A program made the translations under genes and the position numbers. Shown here one piece after another: positions 1-10,628 of a stretch of DNA of 64,000 nt; the first letter of the stretch is position 1, and the number at the start of each line of letters is the position of its first letter. The notes beneath the pieces are model-generated. The model was not told the DNA's origin and did no database searches. It saw only the letters and a list, made by a program, of their open reading frames with translations. Origin of the DNA: Dendrophyllia cribrosa (Eukaryota; Cnidaria; Anthozoa; Scleractinia; Dendrophylliidae); assembly GCA_024195265.1 (NCBI GenBank), contig JAJLRJ010000001.1, positions 53,489,202-53,553,201 on the forward strand, in the 5' to 3' direction.

Positions 1-680
1 TGAATGTTACAACTGTATCACTAATAAGGTAAAAATTGTAGAGAAAGTGCTTTGAGTATCTCCGTGTATCTTAATAAGGATACGCGTATAGTTGTCAAAA
101 TATATCTCCGTCTTTAGCTTGGGTTTTTATTTGTCCCATTTAAGGTCATCTGACTTTCTCTACAGATTCCTAATTAAAGATTATTAGGCATTGATATACA
201 CGTGACTATGATGAAATTTGAAAGAGGCAATCCTACTGAGTAACAACTATGGTAGCCGAATTGGTACAACAAACAGAAGGTCTATGAGTTCGTGAGAGCC
301 GCCTGTTGTTTAAAGCTTGAAAAAAATACCGTACTGAAACAATAGGACTGATGAGAGAATTAATGCGCGTATGTTGCAAATAAATCCGCTCTTGATCCGA
401 GCTTTCTTGGAAAAAGCATCGAACCAAGAAATTGAAATTGATAAATATTTGCTTTGTTTCCCCTTTAGTCACGGGGTGAATCTCAACGGACATGTTTACA
501 CCGAGAGATTTCTCGGAATATACCCTCGCTCTTATTCTGACCTCACCTTTCAGCCGTGCATTTCACGGTTATGCACATGCGCTGGTTCATCAAGGTCAGT
601 TGCATTTTGTTGATAATACCACACTGTATCTCCGTGAATAATAGCCATCACTCGATTAATTTTCCCCTTCGAACAATCGC

Positions 681-711
<31 letters not shown>

Positions 712-960
712 GAAAAATCGCCACCTCTCGGGCGAGCTCGGCCTTTTTCCATTCCATAGCTGTAAAAACAAAAAGAATTGTAAGGCCACCATATATTATA
801 AATGTTTATATTTAGTTTATGATAATAATTAAGGGGATCTCCCTAGAAAAGCTCAACTGAGCTTGCAGATATCTCCTGCTACTGAGATAATAGTGTAATA
901 GATTTAACACGATAAGAAATAAAACACAAACAGAGGCGATAAACATGGTAAACCAACGCA
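1..960. repeat. Upstream segment duplicated at 22037-22780; no gene seen
   Basis: Bases about 206-640 match 22050-22740 closely, for example the stretch around 'gtagccgaattggt' followed by 'gagttcgtgagagccgcc'. The two are the left flanks of duplicated genes A and B. The short open frames in the two copies differ by insertions and do not keep a common reading frame, so I do not call a gene. A 30-base C run lies at 680-709. Confidence 0.6.
680..709. repeat. Poly-C tract (30 C)
   Basis: An uninterrupted run of 30 C. The other strand could form G-quadruplexes. Similar long G/C runs recur at 12593-12643, 13687-13710, 14131-14145, 20708-20727, 47541-47577, 47981-48000 and 60311-60333. Confidence 0.95.
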
Positions 961-969
961 TTTTTATAA

Positions 970-1345
970 AAAAAAAAGACTTGACGTTTCGTATGCTAAG
1001 CTACATACATTTTCAAAAGTAACCGTTATAGTGTTTGAAAACTGATTATATATCAAAAGTAGGGGTCTGCAACCAAGATTAAGAAAAACAATCTTAACAG
1101 TAATTTAATAGTACGGACTGTCAGTCCTAAGAAGCAACAGCTAATAAAGCATCAGCTTCTCACTGCTGACGTTGAATCAGCAAAGTCTCCTTGATTTTGC
1201 AGTGGAAGTCCGGTTTGCTGGACGCTAAAATATCAAAATGACCCCAATTAATGTTGTGACCAGTGATTTTTATATGATCAGCAATGGCTGATGTATGGTC
1301 ACTTTTAGTGAGGGCCTTGAAATGTTCGGTTTTTCTGTTTTTGTT
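970..1345 (-). mobile_element. Penelope-like retroelement 3' fragment (GIY-YIG end)
   Basis: Read on the minus strand, 1345 to 1160 is an open frame of about 60 codons containing HFKALTKSDHTSAIADH, then HFDILAS, then CKIKETLLIQ, ending in a TGA at 1160-1162. This pattern (SAIADH...GHN...W..F.IL......KIKE...I) is the C-terminal side of the GIY-YIG endonuclease of Penelope-like elements. The 3' side (about 970-1020) holds a small hairpin followed by a CGAAACGTC motif, typical of 3' tails of these elements. Only the 3' end is present, as is usual for 5'-truncated copies. The family call is from remembered family features; no search was run. Confidence 0.6.
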
Positions 1346-1441
1346 TTATTTCTTATCAAGTTACAATGGCCTAAGAACAAGAGTTTAGATTTAACACACT
1401 GTAAAAAATATGTGGCAATTAAAAGATTGTCTGACTGATTA

Positions 1442-1442
<1 letters not shown>

Positions 1443-1508
<66 letters not shown>
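1443..1508. repeat. (GATT)n microsatellite
   Basis: About 16 perfect tandem GATT units. Confidence 0.97.
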
Positions 1509-1884
1509 ATATGAGGCGGGCTGGCCCAATGAGTAGCCCGGCTGACTTTCATGTCTTGATAGATTCCCAATATGTGACTCCATTTCCAGAATGGTTATTC
1601 TATGTTAATCTTCCTGGGTATCCTGTGATTAAATCAGTTACCTTTTTCCATTCTATTGTTAAAACTTCATATTACCATTAATTTGCATACGTTGAAATAA
1701 TAGAACGGATGAATTTGAAGGAGGGTCAAATACTCAAATTTGACCGCAACATGTATTATTTGCTTTGTTAGCAGCATGTCTCTTGTTTATTAGGCCGTGT
1801 TTCAGTTGTAATTCACTGAGCCTGGGTCACTATTTAGAAATTAATAAACAAGGAAGGAGTTACAGTAATATATGATTAGACAGT

Positions 1885-2010
1885 ACATAATTAGAGTGAT
1901 TATGTCAGCAAGCAACTTTTTAAATTTTTAAAGCAACTTTCTCGATTTTAAGCAACTTTTGAGCAACTTTTGGGGATATTTCTGAGCAACTTTTTCACAA
2001 TTTCTGAGCA
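1885..2010. repeat. Degenerate AGCAACTTTT repeats
   Basis: The motif AGCAACTTT recurs six times at irregular 15-30 base spacing. No coding frame crosses it. Confidence 0.6.
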
Positions 2011-2368
2011 GAATCTGTCTAACCCTATACTACGCCATACAACGCCGATAATATTTATGATCGATTGTCATAAGATTATTGACGATTGGCGTGACGAACA
2101 GAACAAAAACCTTTGTTTTCGTTCCAAAGTTTGACTATGGAAATTGTTGAGACGAAAAAACGTTCCTTCATCCGAAATCAGTACCCATGATGCATTCTGA
2201 GCCAAGCTATTTATGGACGCAAAGTAACACAGAAAAGCTTCCATTTTACATCAATTGCGTTCTATTGTCATATAATTTGGTAGGATTGCCACCGACAGTA
2301 TAATAAAAATAGTTTATAATAACATTAGATTTGCCCGTTCAACGTTTTTATTATGGTCTTTTCAATAA

Positions 2369-2415
2369 TGATGTCAGAAGCGTCTTCAGTATAATGACAT
2401 CACGGGGTTTTCCCC
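2369..2415 (+). promoter_or_regulatory. Gene A upstream cassette: two degenerate CRE sites and a kB-like site
   Basis: TGATGTCA (2369-2376), TGACATCA (2395-2402) and GGGGTTTTCCCC (2404-2415) lie 160-205 bases upstream of the gene A start codon. The same three sites at the same spacing precede genes B and C, where both CREs are the perfect palindrome TGACGTCA. In A each CRE carries one transition (C to T, or G to A on the other strand), which looks like CpG decay. The kB-like site fits GGGRNNYYCC. That these bind CREB/ATF and NF-kB proteins is inference from motif identity and conservation. Confidence 0.55.
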
Positions 2416-2573
2416 AGAATTTCCGAGAATTCAGTCGAGAATTTAAATGATCATGAGTTCTCGGAAGGCGCTTAGCTTGCTAGTTTGTCTCTGTCGATCT
2501 CTGCCGACACAATCGTGTTTATATAAATTTTATTGAGATTTCTTAATCATTTTATATTTGAACAAAGCATATC

Positions 2574-2754
2574 ATGTCACAAACAAAGAAGAAATGTGAC
2601 ACAAGTTTGCGAAAGATGAAGGAATTGATGCAATATGTGTGGACGGGAGTGTGGTGTAAGAAAGGAGCCTGTGCGTTTATTTTGCTGGTTACTGTCGTTA
2701 CTTTGGTTGTTATTCTCATATTTCAGTTGAGAAGTACATCACCTGAAACCAAAG
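2574..2754 (+). CDS. Gene A exon 1: cytoplasmic tail and membrane anchor
   Basis: Sixty codons plus one base, ending at an AAAG|GTATGT donor. The product starts [18 protein letters not shown], with many K/R before a hydrophobic run at about residues 32-51 and STSPETK after it. Positive charge on the N-terminal side predicts an N-in, C-out (type II) signal-anchor. Exon 1 of gene B matches it before and after residue 29 but carries about 36 more codons there, so A has lost the acidic, tyrosine- and dileucine-bearing segment. The ATG is shared in position and context with gene B. Confidence 0.8.
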
Positions 2755-4627
2755 GTATGTGCAGACAACAACTGTATATGTCTAACAAGGTAAAAAAGAT
2801 AATTTTTATACTAAAATCGTCCGTTATCAGACCTAAGCCGGGAGCTCATGTGATGCTTTGCTTTGCATTTCTTTTCATGCATATCTACTGCTACGCAACC
2901 ACTTTTATTTTGCACACGGATTTATCTGAAGTTTATATATATAATGCTTATTCCATTTATGCATTATCAGCTAATAATACAGTAGCATTTATTACGAAAA
3001 ACTGATCGAACATCACTGACATCACAGAGGCTATACCAGACTGTCCACCACCATACTAGACAGCAAATATGCTAATTCACATTATATACGGGTTCCATTT
3101 TGAATCTGTAATTAAGCTGCTATCCGGACAAATTAGACCGTCTGGATCTATCGGTACAAGTTTTAAACCTTCTCAGATACATTTTTAGAAACGTGACGGT
3201 TGTGCTGGTACCGTGTGCAACCTTGTATGTTTTTAGTGGCGATAAACTCAGTTAAATTCGTGCGGAAATCTTGCCGAAGAAGAGCTACAGCAATGAAGGA
3301 GTCTGGTGATGAAGAAGCTTTCGTTTGGCCAAGCGAATTTCTCAGTCAAACTAGACTTTTTGGACCTTTTTAGCAACATTTTATTATTTTGAGCAATTCA
3401 TTGCATGAGCAAAATTGGTAAAAGCACCTATCCCCGCTGTTTACCGGTATTAAATCGTGAAAAGATTAACATATTGTACCGGTACAAAACGTGCACGAAT
3501 CCAAACTGTTCATCGGTGTACAGTGTAAACATCGCCTGCATACTGAGCCAGATAAATTTAATATAATTGACCATAATTGCTAGAGTTCCCAATGTTTTGG
3601 GTCCATTGTAACACACGAAGAATTGGGGTCCTCCTGTGAGTAAAGGAACACATTTGTATTTCCATTGTTTACGAGGTTTTGTATTTTAATCCTGTTTTGG
3701 AGTTATGCCGTTTTCTGTCCGTTTTGTTTCTTTTGTTTAACCTCATTCGTTCTTCGGAACTCACAGAAACTACCGAGAATTGTCGGATCCCCTCCCCTTA
3801 ATATGCCCAACTAATATCCGACTGTTCTCCGTTATTACTGTGGACCAAAATACTGTAATGCTTCAGACACCACCCATATTGCTTGTCTCTTTCAAAGTTT
3901 TAACTCAAAAGTTAAAAAGATCTGTCATAGTAGTTATTACTTTACTTCTGCATTAATCAGTATCCTTATACCGACGCTAAAAGCCATCCGTTAATACTTT
4001 AACACTTTAATTAGTTTAATTGATCATCTGAATTAAAGAAGGAAGCCAGCTAATTCCACAAGCCCTTTGTTTTATTTTAATAGGCATCTCGCCACTCAAG
4101 TATCTTTTCTCTTTATTCATGTATTTTTTTTTTCTTTCTTCGTTATAAATTTAATATAATGTAATTTTGCTGTTGCAAATAAGGAAAAGTATCGTATATA
4201 ATTTACGGGTAATTTTTTAAAAAAAATCAAATAATTTAGGTAATTTACTGAAATTTTAATTTCCTCTTTTGATGTTTGTTTCTCATGACGAGGCTGGTAT
4301 TCTTTTCAAGTTCTACCGACTATCTTGTGTTTTAAAATGAAACTGCATTAGGGGTTACCGGGGTATGGGATATTGGAGTAAAAATTATTGGGATACGGGA
4401 TATTGGGTAAAGGCAAATAAAATAGAGATACAAGAATATACAGTTAACTGGATACAGGATATTGAGGTCTAAAATGAATGGGATAATACAGGATATGCAG
4501 GACCCCACCCCCTAACGGAGCCTCTTTAGTTGCCAAAGAACAAAGAAAGAAACAAAACAAAGAAGGTAACAATATCATCAAATATTAATCCACGGTTTTA
4601 ACAGTCTTGATCCGTTTGCCCTCCCAG
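2755..4627 (+). other. Gene A intron 1; no gene seen
   Basis: GT-AG intron. Most of it is collinear with intron 1 of gene B (25262-27130), and part with gene C, so it belongs to the duplicated unit. Open frames inside are not conserved between copies. Confidence 0.7.
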
Positions 4628-4783
4628 ATAAAAAGGAAAAGCCAATATTAGCCAAAGTATTTGATTGCAGACAGAAGCCACTTTGTGATGCCAATGCTGC
4701 CTGTACAAAAGATCCTTTGAACAGGAATAGTTACATCTGTGTTTGCAAAAGTGGTTTTCAAGGAAATGGATCTGTCTGTCACG
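4628..4783 (+). CDS. Gene A exon 2: single EGF module
   Basis: 156 bases, phase 1 at both ends, acceptor CCTCCCAG and donor G|GTAAGA. It encodes a short linker and one six-cysteine EGF module (CRQKPLCDANAAC...CVCKSGFQGNGSVC) of the non-calcium type, since no D-x-D/N-E-C precedes it. Gene C keeps the same exon at 43199-43354; gene B has lost it by a deletion of about 740 bases. Confidence 0.8.
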
Positions 4784-4859
4784 GTAAGAGAGTGTTTTCG
4801 GACAGGCATTTCTTCCATACTTCTCTAATGTAATAGTAGTTTTTCCTTTGTATGATTTA

Positions 4860-5110
4860 TGTGCTGCTTTAAGCTTGATTTACTTCCTTTTTTCTTAGGT
4901 AGATCAGTGAGTGTTTATGTATTGTAATTTATTGTTATATTATTGTAATTTAGTTCATGTAATTTGGCTTCCTAGTCGCTTTAACTCCTTAGTTATTTTA
5001 GGAAGCCAATGCCCTTTTTGCTATTTAATTTCATTTCATGTAATTTTTTTTTTTTTTTCTTTTTTTGATTGTTTGGGTAGAAAATAAAAGTTGTTGTTGT
5101 TGTTGTAATT
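4860..5110 (+). mobile_element. Probable LINE 3' end with (TTG)n tail
   Basis: A T-rich stretch followed by AAAATAAAAG and five GTT/TTG units at about 5088-5106 resembles the 3' tail of CR1/L2-type LINEs, which often end in a short microsatellite. It sits in gene A intron 2. A similar tail occurs in reverse at 55325-55500. Confidence 0.35.
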
Positions 5111-5664
5111 ATATGCATTTTTATTTCTTCCTTGCCTTGAGAACTGTGTTATAATCCCTCAAGCAAAATTAATCATCCGACGGATATAACATAACTTCAA
5201 AGTCAAACCGAATACGGTCTAGTCTACTACTTTCAATTCCTGGAATTAAGTCAAACAATACGGTCCATTGCTTTCAAATCCTGGATTTTCACAGGTAAAT
5301 GTAACATGCATTTCAAAATTGTCCTATAAAACAAAACAAAAGGCTACTTAATTGTTTACAACATCATGCACACCCGCCTAAAAAGAAGATATTCTTTCTA
5401 ACGGCACAAAGTTAGAAAATTTAAAAATAAGCAATTAAACATATAACTCCACTTGGAGGAAGTGTATGATGCTTTTCATCGATCAAGGTTCTAGGAAAAA
5501 ATTAAAAGGTTAATTTGAATTGGCTAAAATGTGGTTATAGTAAACACATTCTAGGCCTCCTTTCTAAAGCTGTTTCGCTTTGTTTTATTACTGTAAAACC
5601 TATTTTATACCAGCCAGATCAAGATGGTTCGTTTTCAACCTTAAAACTTTTTAATTTCTTGCAG

Positions 5665-6650
5665 ATATCAACGAATGTTTATCACATGAACTGCATTCCT
5701 GCCCTTTTAACTCAGACTGTGTGAACACTATTGGTACCTACAACTGCAGTTGTCATCCTGGATATGAAAGCGATGGACGATCATGCAACGACGTCAACGA
5801 ATGCAACGTAAACACTCACAATTGCAGCACTTATGCATTCTGTAATAACACTATTGGCTCTTATGACTGCACCTGTCTTGAAGGATTTCAAGGTGACGGG
5901 TCTTTCTGTAGTGACGCCGACGAATGTGGAACGGACGTTCATAATTGCAGTCTCCAAGCATTCTGCACAAATGCAATTGGGTCCTTCAACTGTACGTGTT
6001 TGTCAGGCTTTCATGGGGATGGGCGGACATGTCAAGATGTTGACGAGTGCAAAGCGAAGACTGATAATTGCAGTGTGAATGCAGTCTGCACAAACAATAT
6101 TGGCGCATATAACTGTACTTGCAATGAAGGGTTTGAAGGTGACGGACAGTCGTGCAAGGACGTGGATGAATGCAAGATGAAAACACACAAATGCAGCCTG
6201 CATGCCTTCTGCACAAACATTATTGGCGCCTATAATTGTACCTGCAATGAAGGTTTTAAAGGTATGGACGGTCGTGCAAGGACGTGGATGAATGCAAGAT
6301 GAAAACACACAAATGCAGCCTGCATGCATTATGCACAAACAATATTGGCGCCTATAACTGTACTTGCAATGAAGGGTTTGAAGGTGATGGACGGTCATGC
6401 AAGGACGTGGATGAATGCAAGATGAAAAAGCACAAATGCAGTCTGCATGCATTCTGCACAAACAGTGTTGGTACATCCAGTTGCACGTGTCGTGGTGGAT
6501 ACAAAGGAGACGGATTGTCGTGCACTGACATAAATGAGTGCAAGAGTGGGACTCACAGCTGTCACGCTCACGCCAGTTGCGCTAACAACGCAGGTTCATA
6601 CAGCTGCTATTGCCAAAGAGGGTACACAGGAAATGGCCATTATTGCAGTG
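5665..6650 (+). pseudogene. Gene A exon 3: eight EGF modules, one-base deletion
   Basis: The exon holds eight tandem modules of about 41 codons (123 bases): DINEC, DVNEC, DADEC, DVDEC(KAK), three DVDEC(KMK) copies, and DINEC(KSG). Most have the D-x-D/N-E-C calcium-binding start and the C-x-N-x4-F/Y-x-C-x-C pattern for aspartate/asparagine beta-hydroxylation; NCS/NCT sequons overlap cysteines. Length is 986, one short of 987 (329 codons). The missing base lies near 6263, where paralogs read GGTGATGGA and this copy GGTATGGA. Downstream modules stay open in the shifted frame to the G|GTAAGT donor. Acceptor TTTCTTGCAG. Confidence 0.8.
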
Positions 6651-6943
6651 GTAAGTACAGGGACAACAAAAAACGTTCGAAATGTCCATCCATATCCTTT
6701 TATTTTTCTTAAAGCTAATTTACGGATGTTTGTTAAGATGCACTTAAAGGACTTTAGCATTCCAGAGTGTAGCAATAACTTAATCATTTTTTTTTTCGAA
6801 AGATATATTTCTAACACCCTGATTCGTTCGATCGTGAAAAAGCGTCTGTTCTTCGAGACTGATAGATTGATCACTTGTAGTTAGTCCTGATTATCAGTTG
6901 AACCGCTAAGATCATACCGTAAAATATGATTTATTTTTCCTAG

Positions 6944-7183
6944 ACATAGATGAGTGCAGTCGAAGCTCTTGTGACGATCACGCAGTTTGCAGAAACACAG
7001 ACGGGTCATATAGCTGTGGCTGCAATCCCGACTTCCAGGGTGACGGAATGTCGTGTGTTGATTATGACGAGTGCAGAGAGGATGCTCACGACTGTCACCA
7101 GAAGGCTGTGTGTGATAATACTTGGGGCTCATATCGCTGTTCCTGTTCTAAAGGTTATCATGGAAATGGTAAAGTCTGCAAAG
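6944..7183 (+). CDS. Gene A exon 4: two EGF modules
   Basis: 240 bases, phase 1 on both sides, acceptor TTTTTCCTAG and donor AAAG|GTGAGC. The modules begin [16 protein letters not shown] and [18 protein letters not shown]. Equivalent exons are 28559-28798 in gene B and 45010-45249 in gene C. It is in frame only if the deletion in exon 3 is ignored. Confidence 0.8.
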
Positions 7184-8466
7184 GTGAGCGGAGTCGTATA
7201 CAGCTTCGGTTAAAGAAGTATATGAATGACATATCGAATTTTATTTTTTTCTGAAGCATCTCAGCGGTCCGGAATCCTAAATCCTTGAATCTGATTGGCC
7301 AACTACGCGCGCTCCAGCGGTCCGGATTTTCCCATCCGGACCCCGCGTACGGACCGCTCCTAATTTTACAGAAAGATTTTGTTGTTTAAAGCTTCATATC
7401 ATTGAATTTTCTCATAAATTATGAACCCAGACGAAAGCTAGCAAAGCGAAAGTGAATTTTTATTGGCCAGATATAATATTTAACGACACAAACAAAGAAA
7501 ACAATGAAGAAAACCGGCAAAGTTTCATCATAGCTGACATCGGCTGACATGCAAAGACCAGACAACACGCTGAAGATCTTAACTACGCTTAAACCAGGTA
7601 CAAAAAGACTCAATGAAGAAAGACAGAACAAACTAAATGGAAGGAGAAATCAGCCGTAAAAATAAAGGCCAATTTTATTCCTCGAAAAGGCGAGTACAAG
7701 TTTCGATTTTATGATTTATTGATTTTATAGTTTTTGGGTTTGTTGTTGTTTTTTACAAAGCGGCATTTGTGGCAAAACATTACTATAATAAGATGCAATC
7801 TAGCGCTTTTTTACAAAGGTTTTGACTCCATTCGGTTTAAGTGTTCTTATTTTTCTGGTTGTGTTTTTTCTCCTAATAGAGATTCTGTGAATTTTTTATT
7901 AAAAAGTCTTTTGTCATTCTAGTCTTGTACTAGGTTTGTTGTCAATAATTTACACGCCATTTAGCGATCGGATTTTACGAGATAATTTGTACTTTCACTA
8001 CATTGCTCGGTTTGTATACTTTTATTTCTCGGTTTTTACCTTCTTTTATCTAAATTCTATAAGTTTTCATTCAAGAAAACATGATTTTTAAATTAGAATA
8101 GCTCAGTTTAAGCTTTCTCCCCGCTATAAATAAATTACGCTCGACTTTTCTTTGTAATAGAAAAATTTGAAAAGTTTTTAAAGTTATAATTCAGCTTTCC
8201 ACGGCTTCGCTGTAGGCAATCCTCACCGAAGGCAAACACAAGAGCCGTTTATTCTACCAAGAGACATAAACTGATAGCAATGAGTTCACTTTGCACATTA
8301 ATTTTTTTTTGTTTATGAATGGAAAGTTGTGAAGATTACCGAGTTAATTTAGATTTTGCGCGCGTTCTGTCAGTTTAGCTGTACGCGGCGCGTAAGAAAC
8401 ATTTCTTGGAAAGCTGTACATGAATGATTTTCACGGCGAATCGCAGAATTAAAGTAGGAAAAAAAT

Positions 8467-8634
8467 AAATAAGTTATTTACCGGCCTAGGTCGGTCCGTA
8501 TAGGAAAAAACTGTGCCCTCGGTCTTGAGTACGGCCCTCGGCCTACGGCCTCGGGCCGTACTCAAGACCTCGGGCACAGTTTTTTCCTATACGGACCTCC
8601 CGGCCGGTAAATAACATATATTTATTTTTTTTCT
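8467..8634. repeat. Near-perfect palindrome, about 75-base arms
   Basis: TTATTTACCGGCC...GTCCGTATAGGAAAAAAC runs into its reverse complement around a centre near 8545, ending GGCCGGTAAATAAC. It separates the two tandem transposon copies and is probably a miniature inverted-repeat element. Confidence 0.85.
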
Positions 8635-8811
8635 CAGAGCGCGAGCGGGCGGAATTCTGCGAATCCTGCAATTTGATTGGTTCCGGGAGCGGGCGGAAAT
8701 TTACAATCTTGCCCGCTCACTCTACGATTCCGCCCGGGTTGCGTCGTAGCATGATGTGACTCCGTTGTTTTAAGGTTGTGAGCCTGGTATTATTGAATTT
8801 TCTCGTTAATT

Positions 8812-8931
8812 ATGGACCCAGACGAAAGCTACCAAAGCGAAAGTGAATTTTATTGGCCAGATAAAATATTTAACGACACAAATGAAGAAAACAATGAAGA
8901 AAACCAGCAAAGTTTCACCATGCATGGCTGA
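8812..8931 (+). CDS. 39-codon ORF, transposon first-exon remnant
   Basis: ATG to TGA, product beginning MDPDESYQSESEFYWPD and rich in D, E and N. The same start in the upstream copy (7421) hits a TAG after DES. The acidic SxSEFYxPD start resembles N termini of multicopy cnidarian integrase-related proteins, which is my recollection and not tested. Probably not a functional gene by itself. Confidence 0.3.
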   Translation: MDPDESYQSESEFYWPDKIFNDTNEENNEENQQSFTMHG

Positions 8932-9794
8932 CCGGTCGGCTGACATACAAAGATCGAAAACACGCTTAAGACGAGGTATCAAAAAGACTCAATGAACAAT
9001 GAAGAAAGAGAGATTAAACTAAGTGGAAGGAGTAATCAGCCGTAAGACCAATGTTATTCCTCACAAAGGCGAGGACAAAATTGGTTTTTATGATTTGCTG
9101 ATTTCATAGTTTGTTCGGCCTTTGTTGTTGTTTTTTACAAAGCGGCTTTTGGCTTAAAAAATACTGTAATTAGACAATCTTGCGCTTGTTTACAAAGTTT
9201 TTGACTCCATTTGATTTAAGTGTTCTTATTTTTCCGGTTCTTTTTTTCTTCTAATCGAGATTCTGTGAATTTTCATTAAAATGTCTTGCTTAAATTTGTC
9301 ATTTGACTGTCTAGTTTTGTACTATCCTGTTGTCAATTTAATTTTTAATACATGCAATTTCGCGACTGGATTTTACGAAATAATTTGGACTTTCACTACA
9401 TTGCTCGGTTTGAATGCTTTTATTTCGCAGTCGTTACCTTTTATCTAAATTCTGTAAGTTTTCATTCAAGAAAAAACGATTTTTAAATTAGAATAGCACA
9501 GTTTAAGCTTTCGCACTGCCATATATGAGTTACGCTCGACTTTTCTTTTATACAAAAATTTGAACACAGCCGTTTATTCTACCGAGAGACATAAACTGAT
9601 AGAAATGAGTTCACTTTGCAAAGTACTGCCGTTCTTTTGTTTATGAATGAAAAAGTTGTCAATTTAGGTTTTGCACGCGTTGTATCAGTTTTGCTTGACG
9701 CGGCGCGTAAAGACATGGTTTCTTGGAAAGCTGTACAAGTATATCACGATTTTCTCGGCAAATCGCAGAATTGAAGTAGGAAAAAATAACTAGA

Positions 9795-9945
9795 AATACG
9801 TGTCTCGCAGAACCTCGGAAAGGTTGCACTGCAAAATATTAGCGACGGGGGAAGGAGAGATGGAATTTCTGGTTTAACTGGAGAGGGTGGGTTGCATGGC
9901 CACAGTGGCCTCGAAATTTGAGACATTCTCGTTCCCTTTTTTTCC
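9795..9945. repeat. Dispersed repeat, copy 1 (CGTGTCTCGCAGA family)
   Basis: ACGTGTCTCGCAGA...CGGGGGA.GGAGAGAT.GAATTTCTGGTTTAACTGGAGAGG recurs at 30177-30300 and 49828-49950. In B and C it lies after the last exon, in A before it, so it is a mobile repeat and not part of the gene. Confidence 0.7.
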
Positions 9946-10548
9946 ATTTAATTTGTACTCAATTTGTACTTAATTTGTCTTCAATCGGCACGTTACCATG
10001 CACGTGTATCAGTTTTTAACTCTTCATTTTAACGCGTTGAATACACTGTATGAGTTTTGGTTGAAGAGAGATCCGTTTCTACTTTCTGAACTACTATATT
10101 CGCTATATCTTTGTTATTTGTAAGGTAAAAAATCAAAGGCTCCTATGAGCCAACTCGTGAATACGAAACGCTTTAAAAAAGATTCGCACACTTTCGGACC
10201 CTCCCCTGTATTTGACGTTTTGTTGCACCGACCCCAACCCTTGCGTAGAACTCTCCAGCCGCCAATGCTGTCCCGATGTGTCAGGCAGGTGACCATTACA
10301 TATCGCGGGCTCAATGTTTACAGCCGATCGTGCGAGTGAAATTTTACCCAAACGCTACAAATCGTTCAACGCGTTAAAAAGCATCGCAAAACCAAATTAA
10401 ATGAGTGAGATTCCCAAGTTATGAATTCTGAGAGGATATGCGACAGTAGTTCGAGCCGTGCAGTTAATTTACAGAAACAGCATGCAATTAGCTATTGTGA
10501 TTAGTTAAAACAAGTAACTTTGTTTTATTTTATTTTGTGTTATCACAG

Positions 10549-10628
10549 CTTCTTCTGCAAGAAAGACAGTGTCTAGCAAACTTCTCTTTATCATGGTAGT
10601 TGGTTCTATCATATCGCTTGGTATCTGA
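10549..10628 (+). CDS. Gene A last exon: hydrophobic C terminus
   Basis: 80 bases after a TTTTGTGTTATCACAG acceptor, phase 1. It codes ASSARKTVSSK followed by about 15 hydrophobic residues (LLFIMVVGSIISLGI) and a TGA. Small residues, an 8-10 residue polar spacer and a hydrophobic end with nothing after it is the layout of a GPI-attachment signal; a C-terminal helix is the alternative. Exons at 30046-30125 (B) and 49697-49776 (C) have the same length and pattern. Confidence 0.8.

Larger units (their letters stand above)
7240..9967. mobile_element. Two tandem related transposon pieces in gene A intron 4
   Basis: About 7258-8466 and 8637-9790 are diverged direct copies: both start with a GC-rich block, continue with ATTGAATTTTCTC...ATTATG and run in parallel for over 1 kb. 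They interrupt intron sequence continuous in genes B and C (joins near 7240 and 9967). Each carries the same short ATG frame: 39 codons in the second copy (8812-8931), stopped after six codons by a TAG in the first. This looks like a promoter plus first exon of a multicopy element. Confidence 0.6.
2574..10628 (+). pseudogene. Gene A: EGF-repeat membrane protein, frameshifted paralog
   Basis: Five exons (2574-2754, 4628-4783, 5665-6650, 6944-7183, 10549-10628) join in phase 1 with GT-AG borders. Ignoring one deleted base, they would code about 547 residues: N-terminal basic tail, one membrane helix (about residues 32-51), eleven EGF/cbEGF modules and a hydrophobic C-terminal tail. A one-base deletion near 6263 shifts the frame and gives a stop at 6300-6302, so the predicted product is cut to about 324 residues, without the C-terminal anchor. 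Compared with gene B it also lacks about 36 residues of cytoplasmic tail and the two last EGF exons; an array of mobile elements (about 7240-9960) fills the last intron. It may be a pseudogene, a soluble-ectodomain allele, or carry an assembly error at one base. The nature of the family is clear, its function is not: EGF arrays of this type mediate calcium-stabilised extracellular contacts. Confidence 0.7.

Noticed and set aside
371..613. Small ORF shared with 22383-22658
   Set aside because: The second copy has a 100-base insertion and frame differences; similarity is due to segmental duplication.
5986..6476. Long minus-strand frames over the EGF exons (also near 27879 and 44001)
   Set aside because: They are antisense shadows of repetitive, stop-poor EGF codons and recur at every EGF exon.
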